Notes: generated by a model from the letters alone, not told the origin. A stretch of 64,000 nucleotides of DNA from Streptomyces sp. Alt3 (GCF_030719215.1 NZ_CP120983.1:5518001-5582000); one strand, 5' to 3'; shown: positions 41,274 to 50,797, numbered from the stretch's first letter. Translations and numbers: made by a program.

Positions 41274-41729
41274 TCAGACCAGCCAGGTCCCGGCGAGCAT
41301 CAGCTCGCGCCCTGCCAGTTCGTTCACCTCGCGCCACGCCTTGACGGTGTGCGGAGTGATGCGCAGATACACCCACGAAGAGCGTCCGCGAACGTCCCAG
41401 CCGAGCTTCTCGGCGAAGGCGTCACCCGAGTCGGCGGGAAGATCCGCGCCTTCGACGACCTCGGCCGTTCCCTCGATCAGCACCACATCGCGGGTGTGCC
41501 CGAGTGTGACGCGGACCTGTCCCGACGGGGTCACGTTGACCGCCGTCGGGTTGGTGCGCCGGGTGGCCAGCAGCAGGGTGTCCTCGTCCAGGACGAACGA
41601 CAAGGGCACCAGGCACGGCACACCGTCGGCGGAGGCGGTCGACACCCAGAGGTCCTCGTCCTTCTCCAGATGATCGAGTACATCCTGCTTGCGCTGCTCG
41701 GGGCCGCGTGCCGGCTCTCGCTCCGTCAT
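41274..41729 (-). CDS. Pyridoxamine 5'-phosphate oxidase / F420-type split-barrel protein
   Basis: 151 residues. The split-barrel flavin fold is indicated by DEDLWVSTASADGVPCLVPL, DTLLLATRRTNPTAVNVTPS, GQVRVTLGHTRDVVLIEGTA and SWVYLRITPHTVKAWREVNE. Members use FMN or cofactor F420 and have varied substrates; none can be named here. TAGCGT lies 7 nt before the ATG on this strand and no ribosome binding site is present, so it looks leaderless. It is convergent with comEC and divergent from the N-acetyltransferase gene. Confidence 0.85.
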   Translation of the reverse strand: MTEREPARGPEQRKQDVLDHLEKDEDLWVSTASADGVPCLVPLSFVLDEDTLLLATRRTNPTAVNVTPSGQVRVTLGHTRDVVLIEGTAEVVEGADLPADSGDAFAEKLGWDVRGRSSWVYLRITPHTVKAWREVNELAGRELMLAGTWLV

Positions 41730-41736
41730 GACTCAC

Positions 41737-41742
41737 ACGCTA
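41737..41742 (-). promoter_or_regulatory. -10 box for a leaderless oxidase transcript
   Basis: On the minus strand TAGCGT ends 7 nt before the ATG of the split-barrel oxidase gene. Confidence 0.5.
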
Positions 41743-41829
41743 GCCATCGGCTGTGGCCGCCGCCTCGGCCGACGGTCCTAGGTCCAGGGGCCAATGGCGC
41801 CGCCCGCCCGGCCGCGACAGACTTCCGGC

Positions 41830-42654
41830 ATGCACGAGGACGCGCGGCAGACCGCTCACGCACCCACGCCCGGCTGGGTGGGCGCCTATCTGGAACGGAT
41901 CGGCGCCGCCCGCCCACCCCGGGCCGATGCCGCGGCGCTGCGCGAGCTGCAGCTCCGCCACCTGATGTCCGTGCCTTTCGAGAACCTCTCCGTCCACCTT
42001 GGTCAGGATGTCGTCCTGGAGGACGAGAAGCTCGTCGACAAGATCGTGACGGACCGCCGGGGCGGCTTCTGCTACGAGCTCAACGGCGCCTTTGCCGCGC
42101 TTCTCCGAGAGCTGGGCTTTCGTGTAGTTCCGCTCCAGGCGCAGGTGTTCGGCGACGGAGGCCGCCTCGGCATCCCGTACGACCACATCGCCCTGCGCGT
42201 GGAGACCGACGACGGCGCGGGCCCCTGGCTCGCGGATGTCGGGTTCGGCGACCACGCCCTGCACCCGCTCGAGCTGGCGGTCCGCACGGAACAGAGCGAT
42301 CCCAGCGGCACGTTCAGGTTCCGGGAAGCGCCGCAGGGGGACCTCGACCTGCTGCGCGACGGCTCGCGGCAGTTCCGCCTCGACCTGCGACCGCGCGTGC
42401 TGGCGGACTTCCGGGCCGGGGCCTGGTATCACCGCACCTCGCCGGACTCCCACTTCACCCGGTCACTGGTCTGCTCCCGGTGCACGGAGGACGGCCGGGT
42501 GACCCTCCGCGGCCGCACTCTGATCACGACCGTGCGGGGCGAACGCCACACGACCGAGCTGCGGGACGACGCCGAGGTTCTCGCGGCCTACCACGACCAC
42601 TTCGGTATGGCCCTCACCCGCCCGCCGGTGGTGCGCCCGCCCCTGACCATGTGA
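41830..42654 (+). CDS. Arylamine N-acetyltransferase
   Basis: 274 residues. The Cys-His-Asp triad is complete: RRGGFCYELNGAFAALLREL (Cys), IPYDHIALRVE (His) and PWLADVGFGDHALHPLEL (Asp). It moves acetyl from acetyl-CoA to arylamines or hydrazines; in actinomycetes relatives act in secondary metabolism and lipid catabolism. CAGACT sits 6 nt before the ATG and there is no ribosome binding site, so a leaderless start is possible. No amide-synthase partner genes are nearby. Confidence 0.92.
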   Translation: MHEDARQTAHAPTPGWVGAYLERIGAARPPRADAAALRELQLRHLMSVPFENLSVHLGQDVVLEDEKLVDKIVTDRRGGFCYELNGAFAALLRELGFRVVPLQAQVFGDGGRLGIPYDHIALRVETDDGAGPWLADVGFGDHALHPLELAVRTEQSDPSGTFRFREAPQGDLDLLRDGSRQFRLDLRPRVLADFRAGAWYHRTSPDSHFTRSLVCSRCTEDGRVTLRGRTLITTVRGERHTTELRDDAEVLAAYHDHFGMALTRPPVVRPPLTM

Positions 42655-42902
42655 CGTGTGCCGCACCGCAGGACAGGGCGCCCACGAGTCCTCCAACCCG
42701 CACAAAACTGGACCTTCGGTGGTACCTGCGTACAGTGACGCACAGCTCCGCACAGCTCGGCACAACCCACTCTGAGCTGCTGCGTTTGCCTCGAACGTCG
42801 CAACGGTGATCGAATACCTATTCGTCGGCGGGCCGCTGCTCCGACAACGACGTCCGACTGTCAGGGGTCCGAGGTGAGAACCACCCTGGGGAGTGCGTGC
42901 AC

Positions 42903-43787
42903 ATGTTCGGCCGTTGGCTAGGCAGCAGAGGGAAGTCCGGCACCGCACAGAGCAACGCTCCCGCCGGGTTCCCGGTGCCGCAGGACGCCGCCATGCTGAG
43001 CTGCCGTGTGCTGGACCCCGTCTCCGAGCCTGTGCGGCCGGCCGACTTCGTCGTCGCCGACAGCGCGGGCCGCAAGGTCGTCAGCGGGGAGACGGACCCC
43101 TTCGGGAACGTGGTCGCGACCGTTCCCCCGGGTGACTACCGGCTTGGTGTCACAGCCGAGGGCTTCACCCCCTTCCATCGTTCGGTCACCCTGGACCAGG
43201 GCGGTCACACGAGCCTCGGAGACGTCTTCCTCCAGGTGGCCCAGCCTCCCCAGTTGCCCGATCCGGGTGACTGGGAGATCGAGCCCGCGCACACGCAGAT
43301 CGGTTTCACGGCACGTCACATCGGCATGGCCCGGATCCACGGCAGGTTCAACACGTTCGCCGGTGCCGTGCGGATCGCCGACCGCATGGAGGACTCCGCC
43401 ATGCACGTCGTCATCGACGCCTCGTCCATCGACACGAATGTCCGGATGCGTGACGACCACCTGCGGTCCGGCGACTTCCTGGATGTCGAGCGCTATCCGA
43501 CCCTCGAGTTCTACAGCGAGCGCTTCGTCCACCGGGGCGGCACCCGCTGGGGCGTGACCGGCGCGCTCACCCTGCACGGTGTGAGCCGCACAGTCACCCT
43601 GGACACCCAGTACCTCGGTCTGGGTAACGGCCTGGAGGGCGAGACCCGGGCCGCCTGCCGGGCGACCACCGAACTGCACCGTGAGGACTTCACACTCACC
43701 TGGCAGACGATGCTGGCGCGCGGCATCGCCGTGGTCGGCCCGAGCATCAAGATCGACATGGACATCCAGATCATCCCGAAGGGCTGA
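42903..43787 (+). CDS. YceI-like protein with N-terminal carboxypeptidase-regulatory-like domain
   Basis: 294 residues; ATG with GGGGAG 9 nt upstream. Residues about 30-115 form a beta-sandwich like carboxypeptidase regulatory domains (NVVATVPPGDYRLGVTAEGF). Residues 125-290 are a YceI lipocalin-like domain: WEIEPAHTQIGFTARHIGMA, RIHGRFNTFAGAV, RSGDFLDVERYPTLEFYSER, WGVTGALTLHGVSRTVTL. YceI proteins bind polyisoprenoids. No signal peptide is visible, so it may be cytoplasmic. Confidence 0.88.
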   Translation: MFGRWLGSRGKSGTAQSNAPAGFPVPQDAAMLSCRVLDPVSEPVRPADFVVADSAGRKVVSGETDPFGNVVATVPPGDYRLGVTAEGFTPFHRSVTLDQGGHTSLGDVFLQVAQPPQLPDPGDWEIEPAHTQIGFTARHIGMARIHGRFNTFAGAVRIADRMEDSAMHVVIDASSIDTNVRMRDDHLRSGDFLDVERYPTLEFYSERFVHRGGTRWGVTGALTLHGVSRTVTLDTQYLGLGNGLEGETRAACRATTELHREDFTLTWQTMLARGIAVVGPSIKIDMDIQIIPKG

Positions 43788-43814
43788 CAGCGCCGCACCT
43801 GGATCGCCGGACCG

Positions 43815-43856
43815 GATTGCCGGATCCCCGGACCGAATCGCCAGATCCCCGAACCG
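43815..43856. repeat. 21-bp imperfect tandem repeat
   Basis: Two 21-bp units (43815-43835, 43836-43856) differ at a few positions, with a partial copy before them. They separate the YceI gene from a convergent small gene. Confidence 0.75.
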
Positions 43857-43913
43857 CCGGACCGGCACGGCGCACCAGCAACGCGTACCGGCCCACGGCT
43901 TACGTCTTCGCCG

Positions 43914-44159
43914 TTACGGTGCCTCCAGCCAGCCCTCGTACTCCGCGGCGAAGGCGTCGAGCGCCGTGGAGTCCAGCCGCGCGGCCGGATCCTCCACCAC
44001 CACCAGCCACTGCGCGTCGTCGGCGTCGTCCTCGCCGGCCAGTGCGTCCCGCACCAGCTGAGGCTCCTCGGTCACGCCGAACCGGTCGGCCAGTTCTCCC
44101 GCGACCTCCTCGGCCGCGTCACGGTCGGGCAGGACCAGTACATGTCTCACGTCGCTCAC
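43914..44159 (-). CDS. Small acidic hypothetical protein
   Basis: 81 residues, GTG start, TAA stop (unusual here). The sequence VRHVLVLPDRDAAEEVAGEL, DAQWLVVVEDPAARLDSTAL, DAFAAEYEGWLEAP looks like a compact alpha/beta fold with a repeated beta-strand pattern. No catalytic motif. It is divergent from holA with an 89-bp gap. Function unknown. Confidence 0.78.
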   Translation of the reverse strand: MSDVRHVLVLPDRDAAEEVAGELADRFGVTEEPQLVRDALAGEDDADDAQWLVVVEDPAARLDSTALDAFAAEYEGWLEAP

Positions 44160-44248
44160 CCGGTCATTGTCCGGCAGGTCAGGTGGGGCGGTACGCCGGG
44201 GCGGCTGCCCCGCGGCGTTGTCACAGGGCCGTGGGATGCTGGACCGCG

Positions 44249-45238
44249 ATGGCCACCAAGCGTAATTCCACCGACGATCCGCTCGCCCCCGTCACGCTCG
44301 CCGTGGGCCAGGAGGACCTGCTCCTGGACCGTGCGGTGCAGCACGTGGTGGGTGCGGCCCGAGCCGCCGACTCCGACACGGACGTCCGCGACCTGACCCC
44401 GGACCAGCTGCAGCCCGGCACGCTCGCGGAGCTCACCAGCCCCTCGCTCTTCGCCGAGCGCAAGGTGGTGATCGTGCGCAACGCACAGGACCTCTCCGCC
44501 GACACGGTCAAGGACGTCAAGGCCTACCTGGGCGCCCCCGCCGAGGAGATCACCCTCGTGCTGCTGCACGCCGGCGGGGCCAAGGGCAAGAGTCTGCTGG
44601 ACGCCGCGCGGAAGGCGGGGGCGCGTGAGGTCGCGTGTCCCAAGACCACCAAGCCGGCTGAACGGCTGTCCTTCGTGCGGTCGGAGTTCCGGGCACTCGG
44701 GCGCTCCGCGACCCCCGAGGCATGCCAGGCGCTGGTGGACTCCATCGGCAGCGACCTGCGGGAGCTGGCGAGCGCCGTCTCGCAGCTGGTGGCGGATGTG
44801 GAAGGCACCATCGACGAAGCGGTCGTCGGCCGCTACTACACGGGCCGCGCCGAAGCCTCGTCCTTCACCGTCGCCGACCGCGCGGTCGAGGGCCGGGCGG
44901 CGGAAGCGCTCGAGGCACTGCGGTGGTCGCTGTCCACCGGTGTCGCTCCCGTCCTGATCACCAGTGCTCTCGCGCAGGGCGTCCGGGCGATCGGCAAGCT
45001 CTCCTCCGCCCGGGGAGGACGCCCGGCGGACCTGGCCCGCGAGCTCGGTATGCCGCCGTGGAAGATCGACCGGGTCCGCCAGCAGATGCGGGGATGGACA
45101 CCGGACGGAGTGGCGGCGGCCCTGATGGCGGTCGCGGCGGCCGACGCCGGTGTCAAGGGCGGTGGGGACGACCCCGAGTACGCCCTGGAGAAGGCCGTGG
45201 TCGCCGTAGCCCGTGCGGCGCGCTCCGGCGGCCGCTAG
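44249..45238 (+). CDS. holA: DNA polymerase III delta subunit
   Basis: 329 residues. It opens the beta clamp as part of the clamp loader. The N-terminal AAA-like domain shows LAVGQEDLLLDRAVQHVVGA, LTSPSLFAERKVVIVRNAQD; then CPKTTKPAERLSFVRSEFRA, the SIGSDLRELASAVSQLVADV sensor segment and the C-terminal collar RELGMPPWKIDRVRQQMRGW. No Walker A is expected in delta. ATG at 44249 lacks a clear ribosome binding site. Confidence 0.9.
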   Translation: MATKRNSTDDPLAPVTLAVGQEDLLLDRAVQHVVGAARAADSDTDVRDLTPDQLQPGTLAELTSPSLFAERKVVIVRNAQDLSADTVKDVKAYLGAPAEEITLVLLHAGGAKGKSLLDAARKAGAREVACPKTTKPAERLSFVRSEFRALGRSATPEACQALVDSIGSDLRELASAVSQLVADVEGTIDEAVVGRYYTGRAEASSFTVADRAVEGRAAEALEALRWSLSTGVAPVLITSALAQGVRAIGKLSSARGGRPADLARELGMPPWKIDRVRQQMRGWTPDGVAAALMAVAAADAGVKGGGDDPEYALEKAVVAVARAARSGGR

Positions 45239-45323
45239 CCGTACCCGCGCTCGAGTGGCCGCCAGCGCCTCGACCGTTACGTGTCGCCGGGTCGCCGGGT
45301 CGCCTGTTGAGAGGGGGACTGGG

Positions 45324-45572
45324 GTGTTCGTCGAGATCGTCTTCGTGGGGCTGCCCATCGACCGTGATGAGGTCGAGGAGGCTCTGGAAGCGGCGTTCGA
45401 GCTCGACGGCGAAATCATCGGCGCCGGCAGTGGCATGGGTCGTTGCCATCTTGACCTCGAAATCGAGGGGGACTCGGAAACGACTGCCACGACTGCGGCC
45501 CTGGAGCGGTTGCGGGCGGTGCTGTCCGATCTCGGGGTGTCGAACTGTGCGGCCTTGAACGTCAGCGAGTGA
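45324..45572 (+). CDS. Small conserved-looking hypothetical protein
   Basis: 82 residues; GTG with AGAGGGGG about 7 nt upstream. It has an alternating beta-alpha pattern: FVEIVFVGLPIDRDEVEEAL, GMGRCHLDLEIEGDSETTAT, LERLRAVLSDLGVSNCAALN. This could be a small ferredoxin-like or ACT-like fold; no function can be assigned. It follows holA by 85 bp. Confidence 0.75.
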   Translation: MFVEIVFVGLPIDRDEVEEALEAAFELDGEIIGAGSGMGRCHLDLEIEGDSETTATTAALERLRAVLSDLGVSNCAALNVSE

Positions 45573-45671
45573 TCAGGCCGCCACTCGCGCGCGGTCTGCG
45601 CACCGCGCAGGACCGGCCACCACACCTCCACCGGTCGGGTCAGACGTCACCGCTCATCCGCCCGCGCGCAC

Positions 45672-45807
45672 GTCCCACCGCCCGCCCGGTCCTACGGCCC
45701 GCCCCGTCCCACCGCCCGCCCGGTCCTACGGCCCGCCCCGTCCCACCGCCCGCCCGGTCCTACGGCCCGCCCCGTCCCACCGCCCGCCCGGTCCTACGGC
45801 CCGCCCC
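45672..45807. repeat. Four perfect tandem 34-bp repeats
   Basis: Units begin at 45672, 45706, 45740 and 45774 and are identical over 34 bp, with degenerate partial copies after them. The unit starts GTCCCACCGCCCGCCC. 34 is not a multiple of 3, so the array does not keep one reading frame. It lies in the 493-bp gap 45573-46065. Confidence 0.95.
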
Positions 45808-45900
45808 CCACCGCGCACCCCGTCCCACCGCGCGCCCCGGGTCGGACGGGCCCACCGCCCGGCCGCTCCCGTGAGCGCCCTGCCCGAGAGTGCCCAGCAC

Positions 45901-45945
45901 GAAGGCCCCGGCCGTCGTCCTGGGGAGGACACGGCCGGGGCCTTC
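45901..45945 (-). terminator. rpsT terminator hairpin
   Basis: A 15-bp perfect stem (45901-45915 with 45931-45945) with an additional inner 4-bp stem lies about 120 bp beyond the rpsT stop. Confidence 0.75.
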
Positions 45946-46065
45946 GGTTCACTCTTGGTGCGCCGCACCCGCGTGGCGAACGCAGGTTCGGTGTGCGGCG
46001 CGGGGTGCCGGTCAGGAGCGGGAGAGAGGGCCCGCTGTGTCCGTTCCGGCGATCACATCAGTAGC

Positions 46066-46332
46066 TCAGCCCTGGAGGGCGGCAACCTTGAGAGCCAGCG
46101 CCGACTTCTTGTTGGCGGCGGCGTTCTTGTGGATGACACCCTTCGAGACAGCCTTGTCGAGCTGGCGGGAGGCGTCGCGGACGGCCACAGTGGCCTTCTC
46201 GACGTCACCGGCAGCGGCAGCCTCACGGGCCTTGCGGATCGAGGTCTTGAGCGAGGACTTGACGGCCTTGTTGCGCAGGCGCGCCTTCTCGTTCGTCTTG
46301 TTCCGCTTGATCTGGGACTTGATGTTCGCCAC
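46066..46332 (-). CDS. rpsT: 30S ribosomal protein S20
   Basis: 88 residues, GTG start with AAGG about 7 nt upstream. It begins ANIKSQIKRNKTNEKARLRN and contains DKAVSKGVIHKNAAANKKSA, the S20 signature that binds 16S rRNA. Standard size. It is divergent from lepA, the usual neighbour. Confidence 0.97.
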   Translation of the reverse strand: MANIKSQIKRNKTNEKARLRNKAVKSSLKTSIRKAREAAAAGDVEKATVAVRDASRQLDKAVSKGVIHKNAAANKKSALALKVAALQG

Positions 46333-46547
46333 GAAAGAGCCTTTTCAGGTTCGTTGGATCTTCTATGTGCGCCACGCCGCTTCTGAGGGCCACGAGGCAC
46401 AGCTGCCCACGGTAGCAGCCACCCTCGGACCGGCCCAAACCGGTCCCGGCCCCGCAGGCGTGGGACCATGGAGGCTACGTATCGATCCGTCCGACCCGAC
46501 ATCGACCCGAGACACGGCGTCCGGCGTCTCAAGAATCAGGACCCTGC

Positions 46548-48422
46548 GTGCCCGCGACTCCCATCAACGTGCCCGAGCCGAGCCGTACCGACCCGGCGCT
46601 GATCCGTAACTTCTGCATCATCGCGCACATCGACCACGGCAAGTCGACCCTTGCCGACCGGATGCTCCAGCTGACGGGAGTGGTCGACCAGCGGCAGATG
46701 CGCGCCCAGTACCTCGACCGGATGGACATCGAGCGCGAGCGCGGCATCACCATCAAGTCCCAGGCGGTCCGTCTGCCGTGGGCACCCACCGAGGGCGAGG
46801 GCAAGGGCTCGACCCACATCCTCAACATGATCGACACCCCGGGCCACGTGGACTTCACCTACGAGGTCTCCCGGTCGCTGGCCGCGTGCGAGGGAACCGT
46901 CCTCCTGGTCGACGCCGCCCAGGGCATCGAGGCGCAGACGCTGGCCAACCTCTACCTGGCGATGGAGAACGACCTCACCATCGTCCCGGTGCTCAACAAG
47001 ATCGACCTGCCGGCCGCCCAGCCCGAGAAGTTCTCCGAGGAGCTGGCCAACCTCATCGGCTGCCAGCCCGAGGATGTGCTCAAGGTCTCCGCGAAGACCG
47101 GTGTCGGCGTGGACGCGCTGCTCGACCGGGTCGTCCGGGATGTCCCGGCCCCGGTCGGCCAGGCGGACGCCCCGGCCCGCGCGATGATCTTCGACTCGGT
47201 CTACGACGCGTACCGCGGTGTCGTGACCTATGTCAGGGTCGTCGACGGTCAGCTCAACAAGCGCGAGCGCATCAAGATGATGTCGACGGGCGCCACCCAC
47301 GAGCTCCTGGAGATCGGCGTCTCCTCCCCGGAGATGACTCCGGCCGACGGCATCGGTGTGGGCGAGGTCGGCTACATCATCACCGGTGTGAAGGACGTCC
47401 GGCAGTCCAAGGTCGGTGACACCATCACCTCCCTGAACAAGGGGGCGACCGAGGCGCTGGGCGGCTACAAGGACCCCAAGCCGATGGTGTTCTCGGGGCT
47501 CTACCCCCTGGACGGCTCCGACTACCCGGACCTGCGCGAGGCCCTGGACAAGCTCCAGCTCAACGACGCCGCCCTGGTGTACGAGCCGGAGACCTCGGCC
47601 GCGCTCGGCTTCGGCTTCCGCGTCGGCTTCCTCGGTCTGCTGCACCTCGACGTGGTCCGTGAGCGCCTGGAGCGCGAGTTCGGTCTGGAGCTCATCGCCA
47701 CCGCCCCCAACGTGGTCTACCGCGTGGAGATGGAGGACGGCTCGGAGCACATCGTCACCAACCCGAGCGAGTTCCCCGAGGGCAAGATCGACAAGGTGCA
47801 CGAGCCGGTCGTGAGGGCCACGGTCCTGGCGCCCAGCGAGTTCATCGGCGCGATCATGGAGCTCTGCCAGAACCGGCGCGGCACCCTGCTCGGCATGGAC
47901 TACCTGTCCGAGGACCGGGTGGAGATCCGTTACACCCTTCCGCTCGCCGAGATCGTCTTCGACTTCTTCGACCAGCTGAAGTCCAAGACCCGCGGTTACG
48001 CCTCGCTCGACTACGAGCCCACGGGGGAGCAGTCCGCCCAGCTCGTCAAGGTCGACATCCTGCTCCACGGCGACAAGGTCGACGCCTTCTCCGCGGTCAC
48101 GCACAAGGACAAGGCGTACGCGTACGGCGTCCGGCTCGTCGCCAAGCTGCAGAAGCTCATCCCGCGGCAGAACTTCGAGGTGCCGATCCAGGCCGCCATC
48201 GGCTCCCGGGTCATCGCCCGTGAGACCGTCCGCGCCATCCGCAAGGACGTCCTCGCCAAGTGCTACGGCGGTGACATCTCCCGTAAGCGGAAGCTGCTGG
48301 AGAAGCAGAAGGAAGGCAAGAAGCGGATGAAGATGGTCGGCAACGTCGAGGTGCCGCAGGACGCGTTCATCTCCGTCCTGTCGACCGACGAGTCGGCCGG
48401 TGAGGGCAAGGCCAAGAAGTAG
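46548..48422 (+). CDS. lepA: Elongation factor 4 (LepA)
   Basis: 624 residues; GTG with AGGA 6 nt upstream. The GTPase domain has IAHIDHGKSTLADRML (G1), RGITIK (G2 area), IDTPGHVDFTYEV (G3) and LNKIDLPAAQPE (G4). Domains II, III and V follow, and the LepA-specific C-terminus ends with KCYGGDISRKRKLLEKQKEG. It acts on stalled or mistranslocated ribosomes. A long hairpin follows the gene. Confidence 0.97.
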   Translation: MPATPINVPEPSRTDPALIRNFCIIAHIDHGKSTLADRMLQLTGVVDQRQMRAQYLDRMDIERERGITIKSQAVRLPWAPTEGEGKGSTHILNMIDTPGHVDFTYEVSRSLAACEGTVLLVDAAQGIEAQTLANLYLAMENDLTIVPVLNKIDLPAAQPEKFSEELANLIGCQPEDVLKVSAKTGVGVDALLDRVVRDVPAPVGQADAPARAMIFDSVYDAYRGVVTYVRVVDGQLNKRERIKMMSTGATHELLEIGVSSPEMTPADGIGVGEVGYIITGVKDVRQSKVGDTITSLNKGATEALGGYKDPKPMVFSGLYPLDGSDYPDLREALDKLQLNDAALVYEPETSAALGFGFRVGFLGLLHLDVVRERLEREFGLELIATAPNVVYRVEMEDGSEHIVTNPSEFPEGKIDKVHEPVVRATVLAPSEFIGAIMELCQNRRGTLLGMDYLSEDRVEIRYTLPLAEIVFDFFDQLKSKTRGYASLDYEPTGEQSAQLVKVDILLHGDKVDAFSAVTHKDKAYAYGVRLVAKLQKLIPRQNFEVPIQAAIGSRVIARETVRAIRKDVLAKCYGGDISRKRKLLEKQKEGKKRMKMVGNVEVPQDAFISVLSTDESAGEGKAKK

Positions 48423-48478
48423 CACCCGCCCGGGGCGACCCGGGAGTACGCCGTCGGGCGTACCTGGGAGTAGCCCAA

Positions 48479-48518
48479 CGGGCCCCTGTGCCGCGGACAC
48501 CCGTGGCGCAGGGGCCCG
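48479..48518 (+). terminator. lepA terminator
   Basis: An 18-bp stem with two G-T pairs (48479-48496 with 48501-48518) is capped by ACAC. Confidence 0.85.
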
Positions 48519-48593
48519 GTTCGTTATCAAGCGGCGGCCCGTTGCCTCTTACGCGACGGTCCCACTCGCTCTAGTCTGATCACCACCCGTTAG

Positions 48594-48608
48594 TTACTCG
48601 CCAGTTAA
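48594..48608 (+). promoter_or_regulatory. Imperfect inverted repeat upstream of the acyl-CoA synthetase
   Basis: TTACT-CGCC-AGTTAA, about 92 bp before the start codon, looks like a TetR-type operator half-pair. TAGTCT at 48572-48577 could be the -10 box just before it. Neither is certain. Confidence 0.3.
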
Positions 48609-48699
48609 ACAAGCAGGCCGAGCGGGAACGAGAAGCAGGACATACAAGCAGCAGCATCCATAAGCCGGTCGTAGCAATGCCGCAGGCCCGGAGGACGTC

Positions 48700-50589
48700 G
48701 TGAGCGACACACAGACCTTGATCGATAGCCGACCGCCCTCCGTGGCGACTCTCTTCATCGACCGCGTGGCGGCCACTCCGGACGGGGAGGCGTACCGCTA
48801 TCCGGTGCCTGCCGCGTCGGGGCAGGGCCCGGACGACTGGAAGTCGCTCACCTGGGCGCAGGCCGCCGAGCGGGTCCACGCCATCGCGGCCGGTCTGATC
48901 TCCCTGGGTGTCAGGCCGGAGGAGCGTGTCGCGCTCGCCTCCTCCACCCGTGTCGAGTGGATCCTCGCCGACCTCGGTGTGATGTGCGCGGGCGCGGCGA
49001 CGACGACGATCTACCCCTCCACGAACACCGAGGAGTCCGCCTTCATCCTGGCCGACTCCGACAGCCGCGTGCTGATCGCCGAGGATGCCGCCCAGCTGGC
49101 GAAGGCCCGGGAGAGCCGGGCCGATCTGCCCGAACTGGCGCATGTAGTCGTCATCGATCCGGCCGGCGCCGAGGCCGCCGAGGGCGACCCCGAGGGCTGG
49201 GTCCTCACCCTTGCCGAGCTCGAGGCCCGGGGCGCCGAGCACCTGGTGAAGAACCCCGACGCGGTCACCGACCGGGTCGCGGCGATCACCCCGGACCAGC
49301 TGGCGACCCTGATCTACACCTCGGGCACCACGGGCCGGCCCAAGGGTGTGCGGCTGCCGCACGACAACTGGTCGTACATGGCCAAGGCGACCGTGGCGAC
49401 CGGCCTGATCACCGAGGGCGACGTCCAGTACCTCTGGCTGCCGCTCGCGCACGTCTTCGGGAAGGTGCTCACCTCCGGCCAGATCGAGGTCGGGCACGTC
49501 ACGGCCGTCGACGGCCGCGTGGACAAGATCATCGAGAACCTGCCGGTGGTCCAGCCGACCTACATGGCGGCCGTTCCCCGCATCTTCGAGAAGGTCTACA
49601 ACGGTGTCGCCGCCAAGGCGCGGGCCGGTGGCGGGGCCAAGTACAAGATCTTCCAGTGGGCGGCCGACGTCGCCCGCGAGCACGCCACGGTGTCCCAGGA
49701 CAACTTCCGGCGCACGGGCAGGGCCTCGGTGCCGTTCGCGCTCGGTGCCAAGCACAAGGTCGCCGACACCCTCGTCTTCGCGAAGATCCGTGAGGCCTTC
49801 GGCGGACGGCTCCGAGCCTGCGTCTCCGGCTCGGCCGCCCTCGCCCCCGACATCGGCCTGTTCTTCTCCGGGGCCGGTATCCACATCCTGGAGGGCTACG
49901 GCCTGACCGAGTCCAGTGCCGCCTCCTTCGTCAACCCGGGCGAGGCCTACCGCACCGGGACCGTCGGCAAGCCGCTCCCCGGCACCGAGGTCCGGATCGC
50001 GGACGACGGCGAGATCCTGCTGCGCGGCCCCGGGCTGATGGAGGGCTACCACCGGCTGCCCGAGAAGACCGCCGAGGTGCTGGAGTCCGACGGCTGGTTC
50101 CACACCGGCGACATCGGCGAGCTCTCCCAGGACGGCTACCTGCGGATCACCGACCGTAAGAAGGACCTGATCAAGACGTCCGGCGGCAAGTACATCGCCC
50201 CGGCGGAGGTCGAGGGCCAGTTCAAGGCGGTGTGCCCGTTCGTCTCCAACATCCTGGTGCACGGCGCCGACCGTAACTTCTGCACCGCCCTCATCTCGCT
50301 CGACGAGCCGACCATCCTCGGCTGGGCGGAGGAGAACGGACTGGGCGGCAAGCCGTACGCCGACGTGGTGGCCTCCCCCCAGGCCGTGGAGCTCATCGAG
50401 GGCTATGTGAAGCGCCTCAACGAGGGCCTTCAGCGCTGGCAGACCATCAAGAAGTTCCGGCTCCTGCCGCGCGACCTCGACATCGAGCACGGCGAGCTGA
50501 CCCCCAGCCTCAAGCTGAAGCGCCCGGTCGTCGAGCGCGAGTACAAGGACCTGATCGACGACATGTACGCGGGCTCCCGCGAGGCGTAG
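48700..50589 (+). CDS. Long-chain acyl-CoA synthetase (AMP-forming)
   Basis: 629 residues; GTG with GGAGG 5 nt upstream. The adenylation fold shows LATLIYTSGTTGRPKGVRL (P-loop), VFGKVLTSGQIEVGH, the LEGYGLTESSA motif, GWFHTGDIGELSQDGYLRIT and TDRKKDLIKTSGGKYIAP hinge with the catalytic Lys near GELTPSLKLKRPVV. It activates fatty acids to acyl-CoA; a FadD15-like relative of the long bacterial type. The preceding 270 bp contain the lepA terminator and its own promoter. Confidence 0.92.
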   Translation: MSDTQTLIDSRPPSVATLFIDRVAATPDGEAYRYPVPAASGQGPDDWKSLTWAQAAERVHAIAAGLISLGVRPEERVALASSTRVEWILADLGVMCAGAATTTIYPSTNTEESAFILADSDSRVLIAEDAAQLAKARESRADLPELAHVVVIDPAGAEAAEGDPEGWVLTLAELEARGAEHLVKNPDAVTDRVAAITPDQLATLIYTSGTTGRPKGVRLPHDNWSYMAKATVATGLITEGDVQYLWLPLAHVFGKVLTSGQIEVGHVTAVDGRVDKIIENLPVVQPTYMAAVPRIFEKVYNGVAAKARAGGGAKYKIFQWAADVAREHATVSQDNFRRTGRASVPFALGAKHKVADTLVFAKIREAFGGRLRACVSGSAALAPDIGLFFSGAGIHILEGYGLTESSAASFVNPGEAYRTGTVGKPLPGTEVRIADDGEILLRGPGLMEGYHRLPEKTAEVLESDGWFHTGDIGELSQDGYLRITDRKKDLIKTSGGKYIAPAEVEGQFKAVCPFVSNILVHGADRNFCTALISLDEPTILGWAEENGLGGKPYADVVASPQAVELIEGYVKRLNEGLQRWQTIKKFRLLPRDLDIEHGELTPSLKLKRPVVEREYKDLIDDMYAGSREA

Positions 50590-50641
50590 ACGAGACGGGG
50601 ACGGGCTCCCGGCGAGGCTGGACGGCCGAAGGAGCACGTCG

Positions 50642-50685
50642 GGGCCGGGGCCGGTGGATGCGGGAGCACCCACCGGCCCCGGCCC
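50642..50685 (+). terminator. Terminator of the acyl-CoA synthetase gene
   Basis: A 16-bp GC stem (50642-50657 with 50670-50685) carries an inner 3-bp stem with a GGGA tetraloop. Confidence 0.85.
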
Positions 50686-50797
50686 GTTTCCGTCCCGTCC
50701 CGGCGACTTCCGTCACTCGGTGCTTATGGGTGCGCCCGGTCTGTCACCCTGTCGGGATACGTCAGCGGCGTTTCGCGAGACCGTCAGGAGCCGCACC

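Noticed and set aside
45569..45874. 101-residue Pro/Arg/Ala frame across the 34-bp repeats
   Set aside because: The unit length is not a multiple of three and the protein is low complexity, with no supported start; read as a DNA repeat.
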